The notes: generated from the sequence alone by a model not told the origin. A stretch of 64,000 nt of DNA from Polaribacter vadi (GCF_018861005.1 NZ_JAHKQL010000006.1:1-64000); one strand, 5' to 3'. Counted from the stretch's first letter, positions 1 through 10,944 are shown. A program made the numbers and translations.

Positions 1-57
1 TCTTCCGACCATGACTAGCTAAAAAGATGGATTTTTATTTTTACAAATACTTTTTAA

Positions 58-270
58 TTAATAAACAATTTTAATTATTGCTACAAAAAACAAAGCAACT
101 CTTAATATAGTACCTGTTTGGCTTTGTACATGATCTTGATGACTTTCTATTATAGATTTAAAATTAGATAATGTAGCTCTTTTAGAGACTGAAATACTTT
201 GTTTAATTTCTCTTTTATAAGTTGATGTTAAAATTCCTCTTTCTGTTGTGTTTGTGTATATTGATTTCAT
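58..270 (-). CDS. small hypothetical protein with C-terminal hydrophobic segment
   Basis: This 70-residue frame is not recognised. The first 50 residues are polar and rich in Lys, Ser and Thr. The last 15 or so (RVALFFVAIIKIVY) are hydrophobic enough for one membrane segment with the tail outside or just embedded. It starts with ATG and ends shortly before the window edge. No TAnnTTTG box was found just upstream, so expression is uncertain. Short lineage-specific genes of this kind are common in flavobacteria, but a chance frame cannot be excluded. Confidence 0.45.
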   Translation of the reverse strand: MKSIYTNTTERGILTSTYKREIKQSISVSKRATLSNFKSIIESHQDHVQSQTGTILRVALFFVAIIKIVY

Positions 271-417
271 AAGGTTTGGTTAAATTGATTACATACTTAA
301 GACGAGATATAATTTATTTTGTTACAATCTAAACAACAAGAAATCAGCCCTAAAAATCATTTTTTATAGCATTGATGGTTTACGAGCATCAGAAAAAAAA
401 TCAAAATAAAACAAAAA

Positions 418-448
418 AACCACCAAAAAGATAAACTTTTTGATGGTT
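418..448 (-). terminator. hairpin terminator after the T9SS protein gene
   Basis: Two 13-base arms at 418-430 and 436-448 (CTTTTTGATGGTT on the right) pair with one G-U wobble around a 5-base loop. On the minus strand the stem is followed by a T-rich run. It sits 27 bases past the stop of the gene ending at 475. Confidence 0.75.
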
Positions 449-474
449 AAATTTAATATTAACTATTTATTAAA

Positions 475-3111
475 CTAATCTACTACCAATTTACTTGCAG
501 TATAATTTCTATAATCATTAGAGACTTTTACTAAATATAAACCTCTTTTTAAGCCTTGTCTAAACAATTCTATACTATTATTCCCTATTTGAGTTTCTAC
601 TTCTACTCTTCTAATTAAAGCACCTGTTAAAGAATACACTTCAATTTTAGTTTTAGTATCTATTTCTGAATAAAAACGAATATTAGTTTTTGTACTTAAA
701 GGATTAGGATAAATGATGCTTTCATTTTCAGCAATAACCTCAGATCCTACACTTAAAGCTTGTTGTGTAAACTCAATGTTTTTTAGTTCCAATTCTTTAT
801 CAACCGCTGTTTGTCCATCAGAAGACATCGTAAAGACCATATTTACAGCATCACTTAAATCTATATCACCTTCTGTTGTTGATTTAAAATAAGAATAAGG
901 TATTGCATAATGCGTTTCTCCTTCTGTTAATGTAACTGTTGTTCTAAATTGGCTTTCCCAAGCATCTACACTTTCTTTAAGTATTGTAATTTCTATATCT
1001 CCTGTACCACTTGCATCAAACTCTAAAACATCGTATTCTGATAAATCTAATGCTGTAAATCTTGGTGTAAAAGATCTAAAGACTGCAACATACTCACTTG
1101 TATTTGCTTTTAAAGAAATATTTCTTTCTACTCTATAGCCACTTCCTGTATAAACATTATCGTTTTGAGATATTGTAAACTCAGTTACAGTTGTACCTGC
1201 AGGTGAATCGTCTTTACCCCAAACACCATCAGACATAAACAAATCATCAGGAGTTAAATTAAACTCATTTTCAATTCTAAAACCGATATCAAAAATGTTT
1301 CCTGTTTCTATTGTTACGTGTTCTATATAGTTACCATTTAATTGAATTGTATTATTAAAGTATTCTGTATCTGAAGTTTCTGTTCTTTTAAAACCAGCAT
1401 CTATTACTGCAGAAGAACTTCTTCTAACATTAATTAATTCTAACTCTAATTTTCCGTTTACATATTCACCTTTTTTAACAAATATTGGTGGTGGAGATGA
1501 TGTATCGTAATTTGTAATTGGCTTTTGTACTTCGAACAACTCTAATGCTTCATGACCAAGTGTTAATAAATCATCTATACTACTTGCCCAAATTTGGAAG
1601 TTGTAATATGTTGCACCTGCTTCGTATTTATCTATATTCCAATGGCTATCAATTTGAAAGTTTTCGTCATTATTAATTAATCTACCAGAAAAACTTAAAA
1701 CAAATTCTTTACTACCATTACTATTTTTTATAATTGATTTTATAAAATGAACCCCTTCTCCTTCTCCATTTTCATCACTTTCTTGAAATAACTCAATTGT
1801 AGAGACAGATAATAATTCTGCACCTAATAAACGATCACAAATAAACTTAGTGTGTTCATAAACACCATCTTCTGTTTTTGTTGCTAATACTACTGCTATA
1901 GTTTCGTTATTTTTTACATAATCTAAAGAATATAATTCTGTAGCATTTGTAATATCAACTAAATCTGTAGCAGAAGATTCTACTGCTGTTGCACCTTCTA
2001 TTACATCTAAAGGAATTAAATCTTGTAAAGCAATATTTTCATTTTTTGCTACTGATGTTTTATATTTTTTAGTCTTTACTACTTTTTTAGCAGTTTGAAT
2101 ATCAAATTTATGATTGTCTTTTACTCTTAAATAATTTCTCTGATTAATTTTTTGTGATAAACGATCGTTACTTTCTAAACCACCATCATTACCACTAGAA
2201 ACTTCTGGTACAATAACTGGGCATTCTGCAACACCAGAACAAGAAGGGTCATCACAATCTGTTAAACCATCTCCATCATCATCTAAACCATTAATACAAT
2301 CTTCTTGTGGTACAGGAGCTGTAGGACATCTTGCACCATCATTAGAACTACTAGAAGGTCCGAATGCAAAAAGATTAGAATCCATTGTATCTCCTGATTC
2401 TAAAGACTGTACGTCTTTAATTACATACACTGTACCTGTTTGATTTGCAGACACATAAAAACGACCAGAAGCATCAAAATAAACGGCTCCAAAATGATAA
2501 TTTAATCCTTTTAAAATTGGCACTTCACCTAAATCTACAATTTCACTTGTTATTCCATTTATTCTGTATAAATGATTTGTACCTTTTTCTACAGTATATA
2601 AATACCCATCTACAGCATTAAATGCCCAATCATGAATACTTAAATTTATAGAAAATGTTCCTTGACTTATAAATTTTGTATAATTTTCAGAATTTGGATT
2701 TAAATCAATTGTATAATAAGTTGTTCCTCCTCCTTTTAAATAATAGATTCCTTCTGAATTAACATCACCAATATAAATGCTAGAAGTAGGCAGTTCATCT
2801 ACATAAAAACTTTCTACATTAAAACTCTTTCCAATTCTTACAATTGTTTGAGAGCCATCAGTTAATGCTCCCCAAATATACCCATCTGTAGGATTGTAAC
2901 CTACAGCATTAACATTACCTTCTGTAACATTTTCTTTTACTAAATAAGAACTTCCTGAAGCTAAATCTAATGCATAAATATCATTTCTTTGAAATAAATA
3001 TGCATTATAATCGCAACTAAAAGGTTCGTCTTGTGCATACCCGAAAAATCCTACTAAAAGAATTAATAAGAATAGTTTAAATGTTTTGTTTTTTTTTTGT
3101 GTTGTTTTCAT
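475..3111 (-). CDS. secreted multidomain protein with T9SS type A sorting domain
   Basis: An 878-residue exported protein. Residues 1-26 form a signal peptide. About 30-265 look like a beta-propeller of the kind called DUF6923 (repeated units such as YNPTDGYIWGAL and FNAVDGYLYTVE). About 270-292 carry an Asp-rich Cys-containing loop (GLDDDGDGLTDCDD) like those that bind calcium. The middle is unassigned. About 640-790 resemble a carbohydrate-binding beta sandwich. The last 80 residues (IIYPNPLS, then KRGLYLVKV) are a type IX secretion C-terminal sorting domain, so the protein should cross the outer membrane and be surface-attached or released. It is a single gene with its own promoter and terminator. 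Substrate and activity are unknown; no catalytic motif is visible. Confidence 0.85.
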   Translation of the reverse strand: MKTTQKKNKTFKLFLLILLVGFFGYAQDEPFSCDYNAYLFQRNDIYALDLASGSSYLVKENVTEGNVNAVGYNPTDGYIWGALTDGSQTIVRIGKSFNVESFYVDELPTSSIYIGDVNSEGIYYLKGGGTTYYTIDLNPNSENYTKFISQGTFSINLSIHDWAFNAVDGYLYTVEKGTNHLYRINGITSEIVDLGEVPILKGLNYHFGAVYFDASGRFYVSANQTGTVYVIKDVQSLESGDTMDSNLFAFGPSSSSNDGARCPTAPVPQEDCINGLDDDGDGLTDCDDPSCSGVAECPVIVPEVSSGNDGGLESNDRLSQKINQRNYLRVKDNHKFDIQTAKKVVKTKKYKTSVAKNENIALQDLIPLDVIEGATAVESSATDLVDITNATELYSLDYVKNNETIAVVLATKTEDGVYEHTKFICDRLLGAELLSVSTIELFQESDENGEGEGVHFIKSIIKNSNGSKEFVLSFSGRLINNDENFQIDSHWNIDKYEAGATYYNFQIWASSIDDLLTLGHEALELFEVQKPITNYDTSSPPPIFVKKGEYVNGKLELELINVRRSSSAVIDAGFKRTETSDTEYFNNTIQLNGNYIEHVTIETGNIFDIGFRIENEFNLTPDDLFMSDGVWGKDDSPAGTTVTEFTISQNDNVYTGSGYRVERNISLKANTSEYVAVFRSFTPRFTALDLSEYDVLEFDASGTGDIEITILKESVDAWESQFRTTVTLTEGETHYAIPYSYFKSTTEGDIDLSDAVNMVFTMSSDGQTAVDKELELKNIEFTQQALSVGSEVIAENESIIYPNPLSTKTNIRFYSEIDTKTKIEVYSLTGALIRRVEVETQIGNNSIELFRQGLKRGLYLVKVSNDYRNYTASKLVVD

Positions 3112-3127
3112 TGTCCTAGATTTTGGT

Positions 3128-3135
3128 CAAAGATA
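3128..3135 (-). promoter_or_regulatory. -7 promoter box for the T9SS protein gene
   Basis: TATCTTTG on the minus strand matches the flavobacterial -7 consensus TAnnTTTG, 17 bases before the ATG at 3111. No clear -33 TTG at the usual distance. Confidence 0.6.
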
Positions 3136-3239
3136 CAGAGTGGACTAACTATAAAACTTTAAAAAAAGTTGCTTTACTTTAAAGTGTCGACTAACGGTAT
3201 AATTGGGGGTTATTACTTGTTTGATAACAATTTACAAAA

Positions 3240-3268
3240 AAAAGTCACATCAAAACGATGTGACTTTT
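3240..3268 (-). terminator. terminator of the dcw operon after ftsZ
   Basis: AAAAGTCACATC (3240-3251) and GATGTGACTTTT (3257-3268) form a perfect 12-bp stem with a 5-base loop. On the minus strand eight T follow. It lies 24 bases beyond the ftsZ stop and marks the end of the division and cell-wall cluster. Confidence 0.9.
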
Positions 3269-3291
3269 ATAATTTAATGAAAACTTAAAAA

Positions 3292-5181
3292 TTAATCTAC
3301 ATTATCATGTAAAAAAGAGTTATTTGATTTAAAATCAATACCTTCTTCATCTTTTTTTAACGCTGTTTTAGTTTTACTTGTAGTCATATTCTTATCTAAA
3401 TCTACTCCTAGTCTTTTATAAGCTGGCTGGCGTTCTATTTCATCTATGTTTTTATTTAAGTTCTCTTTAAAGTCGTAATTGAATTTTTTCATATTCTTAC
3501 GTCTTTCTTCTGCTCTTTTTTGCAACTCATTTATAGTTAAATCCATAGGAGAAACTTCTTCACTTAAAGTTTCTATATTATTAACTTCATTTGGAGTAGC
3601 TGATTTTAGCTCAAACTTAATTTCTTCTTCTGCAATTTTTCTTTCTTCAGTAATTCTAGAACTCTTACCAATTGTTGGTTCTGCTGCAAAATCTTCTAAA
3701 ACGTAACGTGTTTCTTTTTTTGCTACAATTTCTGTTGCTCCAAACACTTCAATATTATTAACATTTACTTCCTTTTCTTCGTTTGTAATGCTAAATTTTA
3801 TTTCATCGTCTTTTGTAACTTCTGTGTAAGAATTTAAAGGCAAATCAAACAACAAATCAGTTTGTATAGGTTTTGGCTCTTCTTCTATTTTTTCTTCTTT
3901 AACAATATCAGTAATAATAAAGTCATCCTCAGAAATTATAGTATTAGAAACTTCTTCGAATTCTACTGGCATACTTGCAATAATAGCATTCGTTTTTACT
4001 AAATCCATTTTAGGTTTAGTATCCTCAACTTCTTCAACTAAAGTGTGTACTATTTTTTCTTCGGCTCTATTTGTAGCTAAAGGTGTATTTATTGTTGGTT
4101 GCTTTGTAATTGTTTTTTCTGTAAAATTATAAGTTGCTTTTTGCTCATCTTCTAAAGTGTGAATTACTTTTTTAACCTCTGTATTTGTAATTGTACTTTG
4201 TTGATCTGCTGCAAAACCTGTGGCAACAATGGTAACAGAAATAGCATCTCCTAATTCTTCATCTTCGCCAATACCCATAATAATGTTGGCATCATAACCA
4301 GCTTCATCTTGAATATAATCATTAATTTCTCCTATTTCATCTAATGTAACTTCACTAGTACCAGAAACTATTAACAACAATACATTTTTGGCTCCTGTAA
4401 TTTTATTATCATTTAATAAAGGTGAATCTAAGGCTTTAACAATTGCATTTTTGGCTCTTGTTTCTCCTTCTTCTTTTGCAGAACCCATAATTGCTGTACC
4501 ACTATTAGATAGTACAGTTTTAGCATCATGTAAATCAATATTTTGTTTATAGTGATGTGTAATAACTTCTGCAATACCTTTAGATGCAGTAGATAAAACC
4601 TCATCAGCTTTAGAGAAACCAGCTTTAAAACCTAGATTTCCGTAAACTTCTCTTAATTTATTATTGTTGATAACAATTAAAGAATCTACATTTTGGCGCA
4701 GTTGATCAATTCCTAATTGTGCTTGTTTTGTACGTCTTTTACCTTCAAAAGCGAATGGCATTGTTACAATACCAACCGTTAAAATATCCATATCTTTTGC
4801 AATTTTTGCAATTATAGGTGCAGCTCCTGTACCTGTACCTCCACCCATACCAGCAGTAATAAATACCATTTTTGTTTGGGTATTTAACATTTGCTGTACT
4901 TCTTGCATACTTTCTTTAGCAGCTTGTGCTCCAATTTCTGGATTTGCACCTGCACCCAAACCTGAAGTAAGGTTTGCACCTAATTGAATTTTATTAGGAA
5001 TAGGACTATTTTCTAGAGCTTGTGCATCTGTATTACAGATTACAAAATCTACTCCGTTAATGTGTTGCTTAAACATGTGGTTTACAGCATTGCTACCTCC
5101 ACCACCAACACCAATTACTTTTATGGTGTTAGATTGTGTTTTTGGCATATCAAATAAAATGTTATCAAATTCTGCGCTCAT
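3292..5181 (-). CDS. ftsZ: cell division GTPase FtsZ
   Basis: The tubulin-like GTPase that polymerises into the cytoplasmic Z ring and recruits the divisome. The glycine-rich loop VGGGGSNAV (about 25-33) and the tubulin signature GGGTGTG (113-119) are intact, as is the T7-loop region around FSKADEVL. The conserved core ends near residue 330. It is followed by about 300 residues of low-complexity acidic and basic sequence, giving 629 residues against about 380 in E. coli. The tail has two islands that look conserved, PAYKRLGVDL and a terminal FLHDNVD. It is the last gene of the cluster, 62 bases after ftsA, whose product should tether it to the membrane. Confidence 0.98.
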   Translation of the reverse strand: MSAEFDNILFDMPKTQSNTIKVIGVGGGGSNAVNHMFKQHINGVDFVICNTDAQALENSPIPNKIQLGANLTSGLGAGANPEIGAQAAKESMQEVQQMLNTQTKMVFITAGMGGGTGTGAAPIIAKIAKDMDILTVGIVTMPFAFEGKRRTKQAQLGIDQLRQNVDSLIVINNNKLREVYGNLGFKAGFSKADEVLSTASKGIAEVITHHYKQNIDLHDAKTVLSNSGTAIMGSAKEEGETRAKNAIVKALDSPLLNDNKITGAKNVLLLIVSGTSEVTLDEIGEINDYIQDEAGYDANIIMGIGEDEELGDAISVTIVATGFAADQQSTITNTEVKKVIHTLEDEQKATYNFTEKTITKQPTINTPLATNRAEEKIVHTLVEEVEDTKPKMDLVKTNAIIASMPVEFEEVSNTIISEDDFIITDIVKEEKIEEEPKPIQTDLLFDLPLNSYTEVTKDDEIKFSITNEEKEVNVNNIEVFGATEIVAKKETRYVLEDFAAEPTIGKSSRITEERKIAEEEIKFELKSATPNEVNNIETLSEEVSPMDLTINELQKRAEERRKNMKKFNYDFKENLNKNIDEIERQPAYKRLGVDLDKNMTTSKTKTALKKDEEGIDFKSNNSFLHDNVD

Positions 5182-5243
5182 AATAACGTTTATCTTTTTA
5201 AATTTATATTGTTGTTTGTTCTTTCTATTATTCTTTACTGATC

Positions 5244-6569
5244 TTACTCAGCATTATCTAAAAAATCTTTTAATCCTTCTGTAAACTTCTCGAAGAAAGA
5301 TTTCTTTTTTGGCTTTGCCTTAATTTCTACTTTTGGTGTTGTATCTTCTTCTGTTTCTTCTTCAGTTTGTTCATTTACAATTTCTTCTACAACCTCTTCA
5401 ATTTTTATTTCTTTTTCTAAACCTTCCATTAACAAACCAACTGCTGTTGCATAAGAAGGGCTTGACAGTGCTTCATCAGAATCGCCTGCTAAATGTTCGT
5501 TTGGAAACCCAATTCTAGCATCCATACCAGTAATATATTCTACTAACTGACGTAAGTGTTTTAATTGAGAACCACCACCAGTTAACACAATACCTGCAAT
5601 AAGTTTTCCTTTTGCAGTTTCATGTCCGTAATTTTTTATTTCTAAATACACATGCTCTATAATTTCTTGAACCCTAGCATGTATAATTTTTGATAGATTT
5701 TTTAAGGTAATTTCTTTTGGTTCTCTACCTCTTAAACCAGGAATTGATACAATTTCTGTTTCTTTATTTTCTCCTGGCCAAGCAGAACCGAACTTAATTT
5801 TTAACAATTCAGCTTGTTTTTCTATAATTGAACAGCCTTCTTTAATATCATCAGTTATAACATTACCACCAAAAGGAATTACAGCTGTGTGTCTAATAAT
5901 ACCATCTTTAAAAATGGCTAAATCTGTTGTACCACCACCAATATCAATTAAAGCAACACCTGCTTCTTTTTCTTCTTGACTTAATACTGCAGATGCTGAT
6001 GCCAAAGGTTCTAAAGTAATTTCACTTAAATCTAAACCTGCACTTTTTACACACCTTCCAATATTTCTGATAGATGAAACTTGCCCAACAACTACATGAA
6101 AATTAGCTTCTAAACGACCTCCATACATACCTATTGGTTCTTTAATATCAGCTTGAGAATCTACCTTAAATTCTTGTGGCAACACATGAATAATTTCTTC
6201 CCCTGGCAACATTACCAATTTATGTACTTGGTTTACCAAATCATCTATATCTACATCTTCAATTACTTCATCTGCATTATTTCTTGTGATATAATCGCTA
6301 TGATGTAAACTTCTAATATGCTGACCTGCAATACCTACTACAACTTCTTCAATTTTAACACCAGATACACTTTCTGCTTCATCTACTGCTTGTTGTATAG
6401 ATTGTATAGTTTGTGTAATATTACTTACTACACCACGTTTAACGCCTAAACTTTTTGCTTTACCTATACCAACAACCTCAATTTTTCCATATTCGTTTTT
6501 ACGACCAATCATGGCAACTATTTTGGTTGTACCAATATCTAAACCAACAGCTATTTTATTATCTTCCAT
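5244..6569 (-). CDS. ftsA: cell division protein FtsA
   Basis: An actin-fold ATPase that anchors FtsZ filaments to the inner face of the cytoplasmic membrane. The phosphate-1 motif GLDIGTTKI is near residue 9 and the phosphate-2 motif DIGGGTTDLA near 208. The 441 residues end, after an acidic Glu/Thr linker, in FFEKFTEGLKDFL, which fits the amphipathic membrane-targeting helix of the family. The gene begins 6 bases after ftsQ and precedes ftsZ, the normal order. Confidence 0.97.
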   Translation of the reverse strand: MEDNKIAVGLDIGTTKIVAMIGRKNEYGKIEVVGIGKAKSLGVKRGVVSNITQTIQSIQQAVDEAESVSGVKIEEVVVGIAGQHIRSLHHSDYITRNNADEVIEDVDIDDLVNQVHKLVMLPGEEIIHVLPQEFKVDSQADIKEPIGMYGGRLEANFHVVVGQVSSIRNIGRCVKSAGLDLSEITLEPLASASAVLSQEEKEAGVALIDIGGGTTDLAIFKDGIIRHTAVIPFGGNVITDDIKEGCSIIEKQAELLKIKFGSAWPGENKETEIVSIPGLRGREPKEITLKNLSKIIHARVQEIIEHVYLEIKNYGHETAKGKLIAGIVLTGGGSQLKHLRQLVEYITGMDARIGFPNEHLAGDSDEALSSPSYATAVGLLMEGLEKEIKIEEVVEEIVNEQTEEETEEDTTPKVEIKAKPKKKSFFEKFTEGLKDFLDNAE

Positions 6570-6575
6570 TTTAGT

Positions 6576-7301
6576 TTATTTAGTGCACACAACTTGGTTG
6601 TGATATTTTACATTTATTGTTTTATAATTTTGAATAGTTTTATCCAAAAATGTTTTATTATAAAACGCTTTTAATTTTTTAAATTTTACGTCAACTTCTT
6701 CTAATTTTCCGAAATCGATTTTATAATTACCACTTCTTACAGAAAATTTATACTCAGAAACGTCAGATTTCTGAATTCCAACAACTTCTTTTCGCAAAAA
6801 ATCATCCCCTAGAATTTTAGATATTAAAGGCAATATTTCTTTAATATCTTCCTCTTTTTCTATACCAGAAACCAAGATAACTCTTGCTGAATAATTCTCT
6901 GACAAAGGTACTTTTACTCCTTGTTTATCAACATAATAAGAACTACCATCAGCAATAATTCTTGCTACAGGAGTTCTTTGTTTTATGATAGATTTAAGTG
7001 TACCATTTATGGTTAAAAATACAGATGCTTTTTCTACATAAGGGTTCTTTGCTACCTGTTTTTCTAAACCGTATAAATTTATCACAGATTTTGCTTGGTT
7101 TATCACACTCGAGTCATTTTGTATTAACAATTTATTAACCATCGAATGTGTTAAGAAATTATTGTCTCCATCTTCAAATTCTATTACTATTTCTGATACT
7201 TTTTTTTCTTGATTTCTTATAGATGAAAAACTATACAAAAACCCTAAACTAGCTATTAATAAAAGAAATAGAGCGTATTTTAAAACCTTTTTAAACTTCA
7301 T
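6576..7301 (-). CDS. ftsQ: cell division protein FtsQ
   Basis: A bitopic divisome protein linking early and late division factors. It has a short basic N-terminus, one membrane segment (about 9-26, YALFLLLIASLGFLYSF) and a periplasmic part containing a POTRA-like region and the stretch KSIIKQRTPVARI typical of FtsQ. At 241 residues it is a normal Bacteroidota length. Its first bases overlap the end of murC by 11, which implies translational coupling. Sequence conservation is low in this family, so the call rests on topology, the RxPVA motif and position between murC and ftsA. Confidence 0.93.
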   Translation of the reverse strand: MKFKKVLKYALFLLLIASLGFLYSFSSIRNQEKKVSEIVIEFEDGDNNFLTHSMVNKLLIQNDSSVINQAKSVINLYGLEKQVAKNPYVEKASVFLTINGTLKSIIKQRTPVARIIADGSSYYVDKQGVKVPLSENYSARVILVSGIEKEEDIKEILPLISKILGDDFLRKEVVGIQKSDVSEYKFSVRSGNYKIDFGKLEEVDVKFKKLKAFYNKTFLDKTIQNYKTINVKYHNQVVCTK

Positions 7302-8643
7302 TTTCTTGGGGTTTTAAAAATTGTTCTGTAACCTCATTTATCATTACTCCAATATCACCTGCACCTAACATTACTACTATTTTTGATGCTGAATTCTTAA
7401 TATCTTTAACCAAATGTATTCTTTGGGTCAACTTTTTGTTGCTATTCTCAATTTTATTTAATAACCACTCAGAGGTTACTCCTTTTATTGGTTCTTCTCT
7501 AGCAGGATAAATATCTAATAACAATATTTCATCAAACTTTGATAAGGCATTTGCAAAATCATCTATAAAATCTTTTGTTCTAGAAAACAAATGCGGCTGA
7601 AAAACAACCAACACTTTTTCATTTGGATACATTTCTCTAACTGCACTTTCTACTGCATTTATTTCTGTTGGATGATGTGCATAATCATCAATCAAAACAA
7701 AATCATTGGTTTTAATCTTATAAGAAAACCTACGTTTAACACCTTTAAATGTTGCTAAACTTTTTCTGATATTCTCTAAAGAAACTCCATATACATCTGC
7801 CATAGCTAAAGCTGCCAAAGCATTCATTATATTATGATTACCAGGTAAAAGAAACGTTATATCATATATTTTTTCTGATGGTGTTTGTACATCAAAAATA
7901 TACTTTCCGTTTTTAACCCTTAAGTTAAATGCCTTATAATCTGCATCTTCATTTATAGCATAAGTTAATCCTTCTATAGGTAAGCCTTTGGCAACTATTA
8001 AAGTATCTGACACTTTTTGTGAGAATGCAAAAAACGATTCTCGTAAAGCTTCTGGGGCTCCATAAATATCTAAATGATCTGCATCCATAGAAGTTATGCA
8101 AGCAATGTTAGGACTTAATTGTAAAAAAGATCTATCAAATTCATCTGCTTCTACTACAGAAATTTTATCTTCTCCTAAAATTAAGTTTGAATTGTAGTTT
8201 TCTGCAATTCCGCCTAAAAAAGAAGTTGCATTTACATCTGCCATAATATGACCTAAAATTGAAGATGTTGTTGTTTTACCATGCGTACCTGCAACACCTA
8301 AACAAAAGGTAGATTTTGTAATTTCTCCTAAAATTTCTGATCTTTTATAAACCTTAAAATCATTCTGTATAAAATAATTTAATTGCTTATGATTCTTAGA
8401 AATTGCAGGCGTATAAACAACCAAAGTTTTATCCTTATTTAAAAATGAAATTGGAATGTTTTTAACAACATCATTAAAATGAATTTCTACTCCTGATTTC
8501 TCTAAATCATTTATAATTTGAGAAGGAGTTTTATCATAACCAGCCACAGCTTTATTATTAGCTGTAAAATAGCGTGCAATTGCACTCATACCTATACCTC
8601 CAATACCTATGAAAAAAACGTTATGTATATTTTTTAAATTCAC
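7291..8643 (-). CDS. murC: UDP-N-acetylmuramate--L-alanine ligase MurC
   Basis: A cytoplasmic ATP-dependent ligase adding L-Ala to UDP-MurNAc, the first amino acid of the peptidoglycan stem. The N-terminal nucleotide-binding loop GIGGIGMSA (13-21), the P-loop GTHGKTT (119-125) and the C-terminal motif DDYAHHPTE are all present. It has 450 residues, close to the family norm. It overlaps murG upstream by 4 bases (ATGA-type junction) and ftsQ downstream by 11. Confidence 0.98.
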   Translation of the reverse strand: MNLKNIHNVFFIGIGGIGMSAIARYFTANNKAVAGYDKTPSQIINDLEKSGVEIHFNDVVKNIPISFLNKDKTLVVYTPAISKNHKQLNYFIQNDFKVYKRSEILGEITKSTFCLGVAGTHGKTTTSSILGHIMADVNATSFLGGIAENYNSNLILGEDKISVVEADEFDRSFLQLSPNIACITSMDADHLDIYGAPEALRESFFAFSQKVSDTLIVAKGLPIEGLTYAINEDADYKAFNLRVKNGKYIFDVQTPSEKIYDITFLLPGNHNIMNALAALAMADVYGVSLENIRKSLATFKGVKRRFSYKIKTNDFVLIDDYAHHPTEINAVESAVREMYPNEKVLVVFQPHLFSRTKDFIDDFANALSKFDEILLLDIYPAREEPIKGVTSEWLLNKIENSNKKLTQRIHLVKDIKNSASKIVVMLGAGDIGVMINEVTEQFLKPQENEV

Positions 8644-9731
8644 TTATTTAATAACTTTTCTATTTCGTTTACAATATTCGTTGTTGCACTTGGCAAAGCC
8701 AATTCTTTAATGTTTTCTGATAAGTTTTCTTGTTTCCCTTTATCTTTTAATAAGGTTTCAAAAACAATTGGAAATGTGTCTATTTCTTTTTCAGGTAATA
8801 AAATTGCTCCATGATTATCTGCAATTGCTTTTGCATTTTTTGTTTGATGATCTTCTGCCACATTTGGAGAAGGAATAAAAATTACAGGCTTACCTACAAT
8901 ACATAATTCAGAAACTGAACTTGCACCTGATCTAGAAATCACAAAATCTGCAGCTGCATATGCCAAATCCATTCTATTGATAAATTGATGTACTTGAGTA
9001 TGCTCTAAATCACCGTATTTCTTATAATCATCAATATAAAATTTACCACATTGCCAAATTACTTGAACTTCTTGTTTTTTAAAAAACTCTAAATTACTTT
9101 CTATTAACTGATTTATTTTTCTTGCACCTAAACTACCTCCTAAAACTAAAACTGTTTTCTTTGTTTTATCTAACTTAAAAAACTGTTTTCCCTCATCAAC
9201 TTTTGTATAAATATTTAACAAATCTTGACGAACAGGGTTACCCGTTTTTACAATTTTATCCGAAGAAAAAAAACGTTCTAAATTATTGTACGCTACACAT
9301 ATTTTATGAGCTTTTTTACTTAATAACTTATTCGTTATTCCTGGAAAAGAATTTTGCTCTTGTATTAATGTTGGCACTCCATTTCTACTTGCCATTATTA
9401 ATGTTGGCCCACTTGCAAAACCTCCTGTACCAATAGCAATATCTGGCTGAAACTGTCTTATTATACTTGATGCTTTAATTAAACTGCTAATGAATTTAAT
9501 TGGAAACATTAAATTACTGAATGTTATTTTTCTTTGAATACCAGAAATCCACAAGCCTTTAATTTTGTAACCTGCTTGTGGCACCTTTTCCATTTCCATT
9601 TTATCTTTTGCACCTACAAACAAAAAGTTTGCTTCTGGATATCGCAATTTTATTTCATTTGCGATTGCAATTGCAGGATAGATATGACCTCCTGTTCCTC
9701 CTCCAGAAATAAGTATGTTATATCGTTTCAT
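8640..9731 (-). CDS. murG: lipid II synthase MurG (GlcNAc transferase)
   Basis: A peripheral membrane GT28 glycosyltransferase that adds GlcNAc from UDP-GlcNAc to lipid I, forming lipid II. The N-terminal loop [12 protein letters not shown] (about 10-21) and the C-terminal donor-site segment [11 protein letters not shown] followed by [10 protein letters not shown] are intact in 363 residues. It overlaps ftsW by 14 bases and murC by 4, so the three are probably translated together. Confidence 0.98.
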   Translation of the reverse strand: MKRYNILISGGGTGGHIYPAIAIANEIKLRYPEANFLFVGAKDKMEMEKVPQAGYKIKGLWISGIQRKITFSNLMFPIKFISSLIKASSIIRQFQPDIAIGTGGFASGPTLIMASRNGVPTLIQEQNSFPGITNKLLSKKAHKICVAYNNLERFFSSDKIVKTGNPVRQDLLNIYTKVDEGKQFFKLDKTKKTVLVLGGSLGARKINQLIESNLEFFKKQEVQVIWQCGKFYIDDYKKYGDLEHTQVHQFINRMDLAYAAADFVISRSGASSVSELCIVGKPVIFIPSPNVAEDHQTKNAKAIADNHGAILLPEKEIDTFPIVFETLLKDKGKQENLSENIKELALPSATTNIVNEIEKLLNK

Positions 9732-10905
9732 GCAAAATATCTAAAGGGTTATCATCTAAAATATCTTCTTCTGTTTCTTCTTTTGATGCACTTACACTTA
9801 AAATCATTCCAAGTGCAAAACAAGTCATCCAGATAGAAGTACCTCCACTACTAATTAATGGTAATGTTTGTCCAGTTACAGGAAACAAATTTGTAGCAAC
9901 TGCCATATTTATGGTTGCCTGAAAAATTATGGGACAACCTACACCAACCACCAATAAAGTTCCGAAAATTGTGGTCGTTTTTCTAATAACCACAAAAATC
10001 CTAAACAACAATAGAAAGTATATAAATATTACCATAAGTCCGCCAGCCAAACCATATTCTTCTATAATTATTGCAAAAATAAAATCTGATGATGATTGTG
10101 GTAAAAAATTTTTCTGTACACTTTTTCCTGGACCTCTACCAATTGGACCTCCTGTTGCTATTGCTATTTTCGCTTTTTCTACTTGATAGGCTTCTTTACT
10201 TTCTTTATCAGAAAAATTTTCTATTCTATTTTGCCAGGTTTGCACTCTGTTTGGCATTGCTTCTGGAAATGCTTTTGCTATTAAAACAAAAAATGCTAAT
10301 GCTAAAATACCTGCTCCTAAAATGATCCCTATATATTTTATTGGGTATCCACCTATAAAAACAACCATTAAAATCATTACAAAAATAATAGCTGTTGTAG
10401 AAAAGTTTGCGGGTAAAATCAATATTAAAACTATAGCTACAGGCAACCAAAGTTGAAAAATACTTTCTTTAAATTTTATTTCTTTCTCTTTATTCTTTGC
10501 CAAATATCTTGCTACATAAACCATTAATACCAAACCAGCTAAAGTTGATGTTTGAAAACCAACACCAACAAACGGAATACGAATCCATCTACTCGCGTTT
10601 GCACCTTCTATTACTGTACCTTGCATTAAAGTAAAAATCAATAGAATAATTACGATTGGCAGCATTAAAACTGAGCCTCCGGAAAAATATCTGTATGGTA
10701 TTTTATGTACTCCATAAATAATAGCGAAACCCATAATTAATAAAACCATATGTTTTATTAGATACCCAAAAGTAGAACCAGAGCCTACAACATATACCAA
10801 GTTCGTGCTTGCACTATACACTGGCATAAATGAGAAAACCGCCAAAATAGCAACAATTGCCCAAATGGTTTTATCTCCTTTTATATGTTGAAAAACGGTT
10901 TTCAT
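9718..10905 (-). CDS. ftsW: SEDS peptidoglycan glycosyltransferase FtsW
   Basis: A polytopic membrane protein of the SEDS family that polymerises lipid II at the septum together with the class B PBP FtsI. Its 395 residues contain about ten hydrophobic segments. The loop [12 protein letters not shown] followed by [13 protein letters not shown] is the SEDS signature region. The C-terminal cytoplasmic tail is short and acidic. It lies 39 bases after murD and overlaps the murG start. Confidence 0.97.
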   Translation of the reverse strand: MKTVFQHIKGDKTIWAIVAILAVFSFMPVYSASTNLVYVVGSGSTFGYLIKHMVLLIMGFAIIYGVHKIPYRYFSGGSVLMLPIVIILLIFTLMQGTVIEGANASRWIRIPFVGVGFQTSTLAGLVLMVYVARYLAKNKEKEIKFKESIFQLWLPVAIVLILILPANFSTTAIIFVMILMVVFIGGYPIKYIGIILGAGILALAFFVLIAKAFPEAMPNRVQTWQNRIENFSDKESKEAYQVEKAKIAIATGGPIGRGPGKSVQKNFLPQSSSDFIFAIIIEEYGLAGGLMVIFIYFLLLFRIFVVIRKTTTIFGTLLVVGVGCPIIFQATINMAVATNLFPVTGQTLPLISSGGTSIWMTCFALGMILSVSASKEETEEDILDDNPLDILHETI

Positions 10906-10944
10906 TTCCTATTTATCTCTTTTTAAAAACTAGGATTTTATTTA

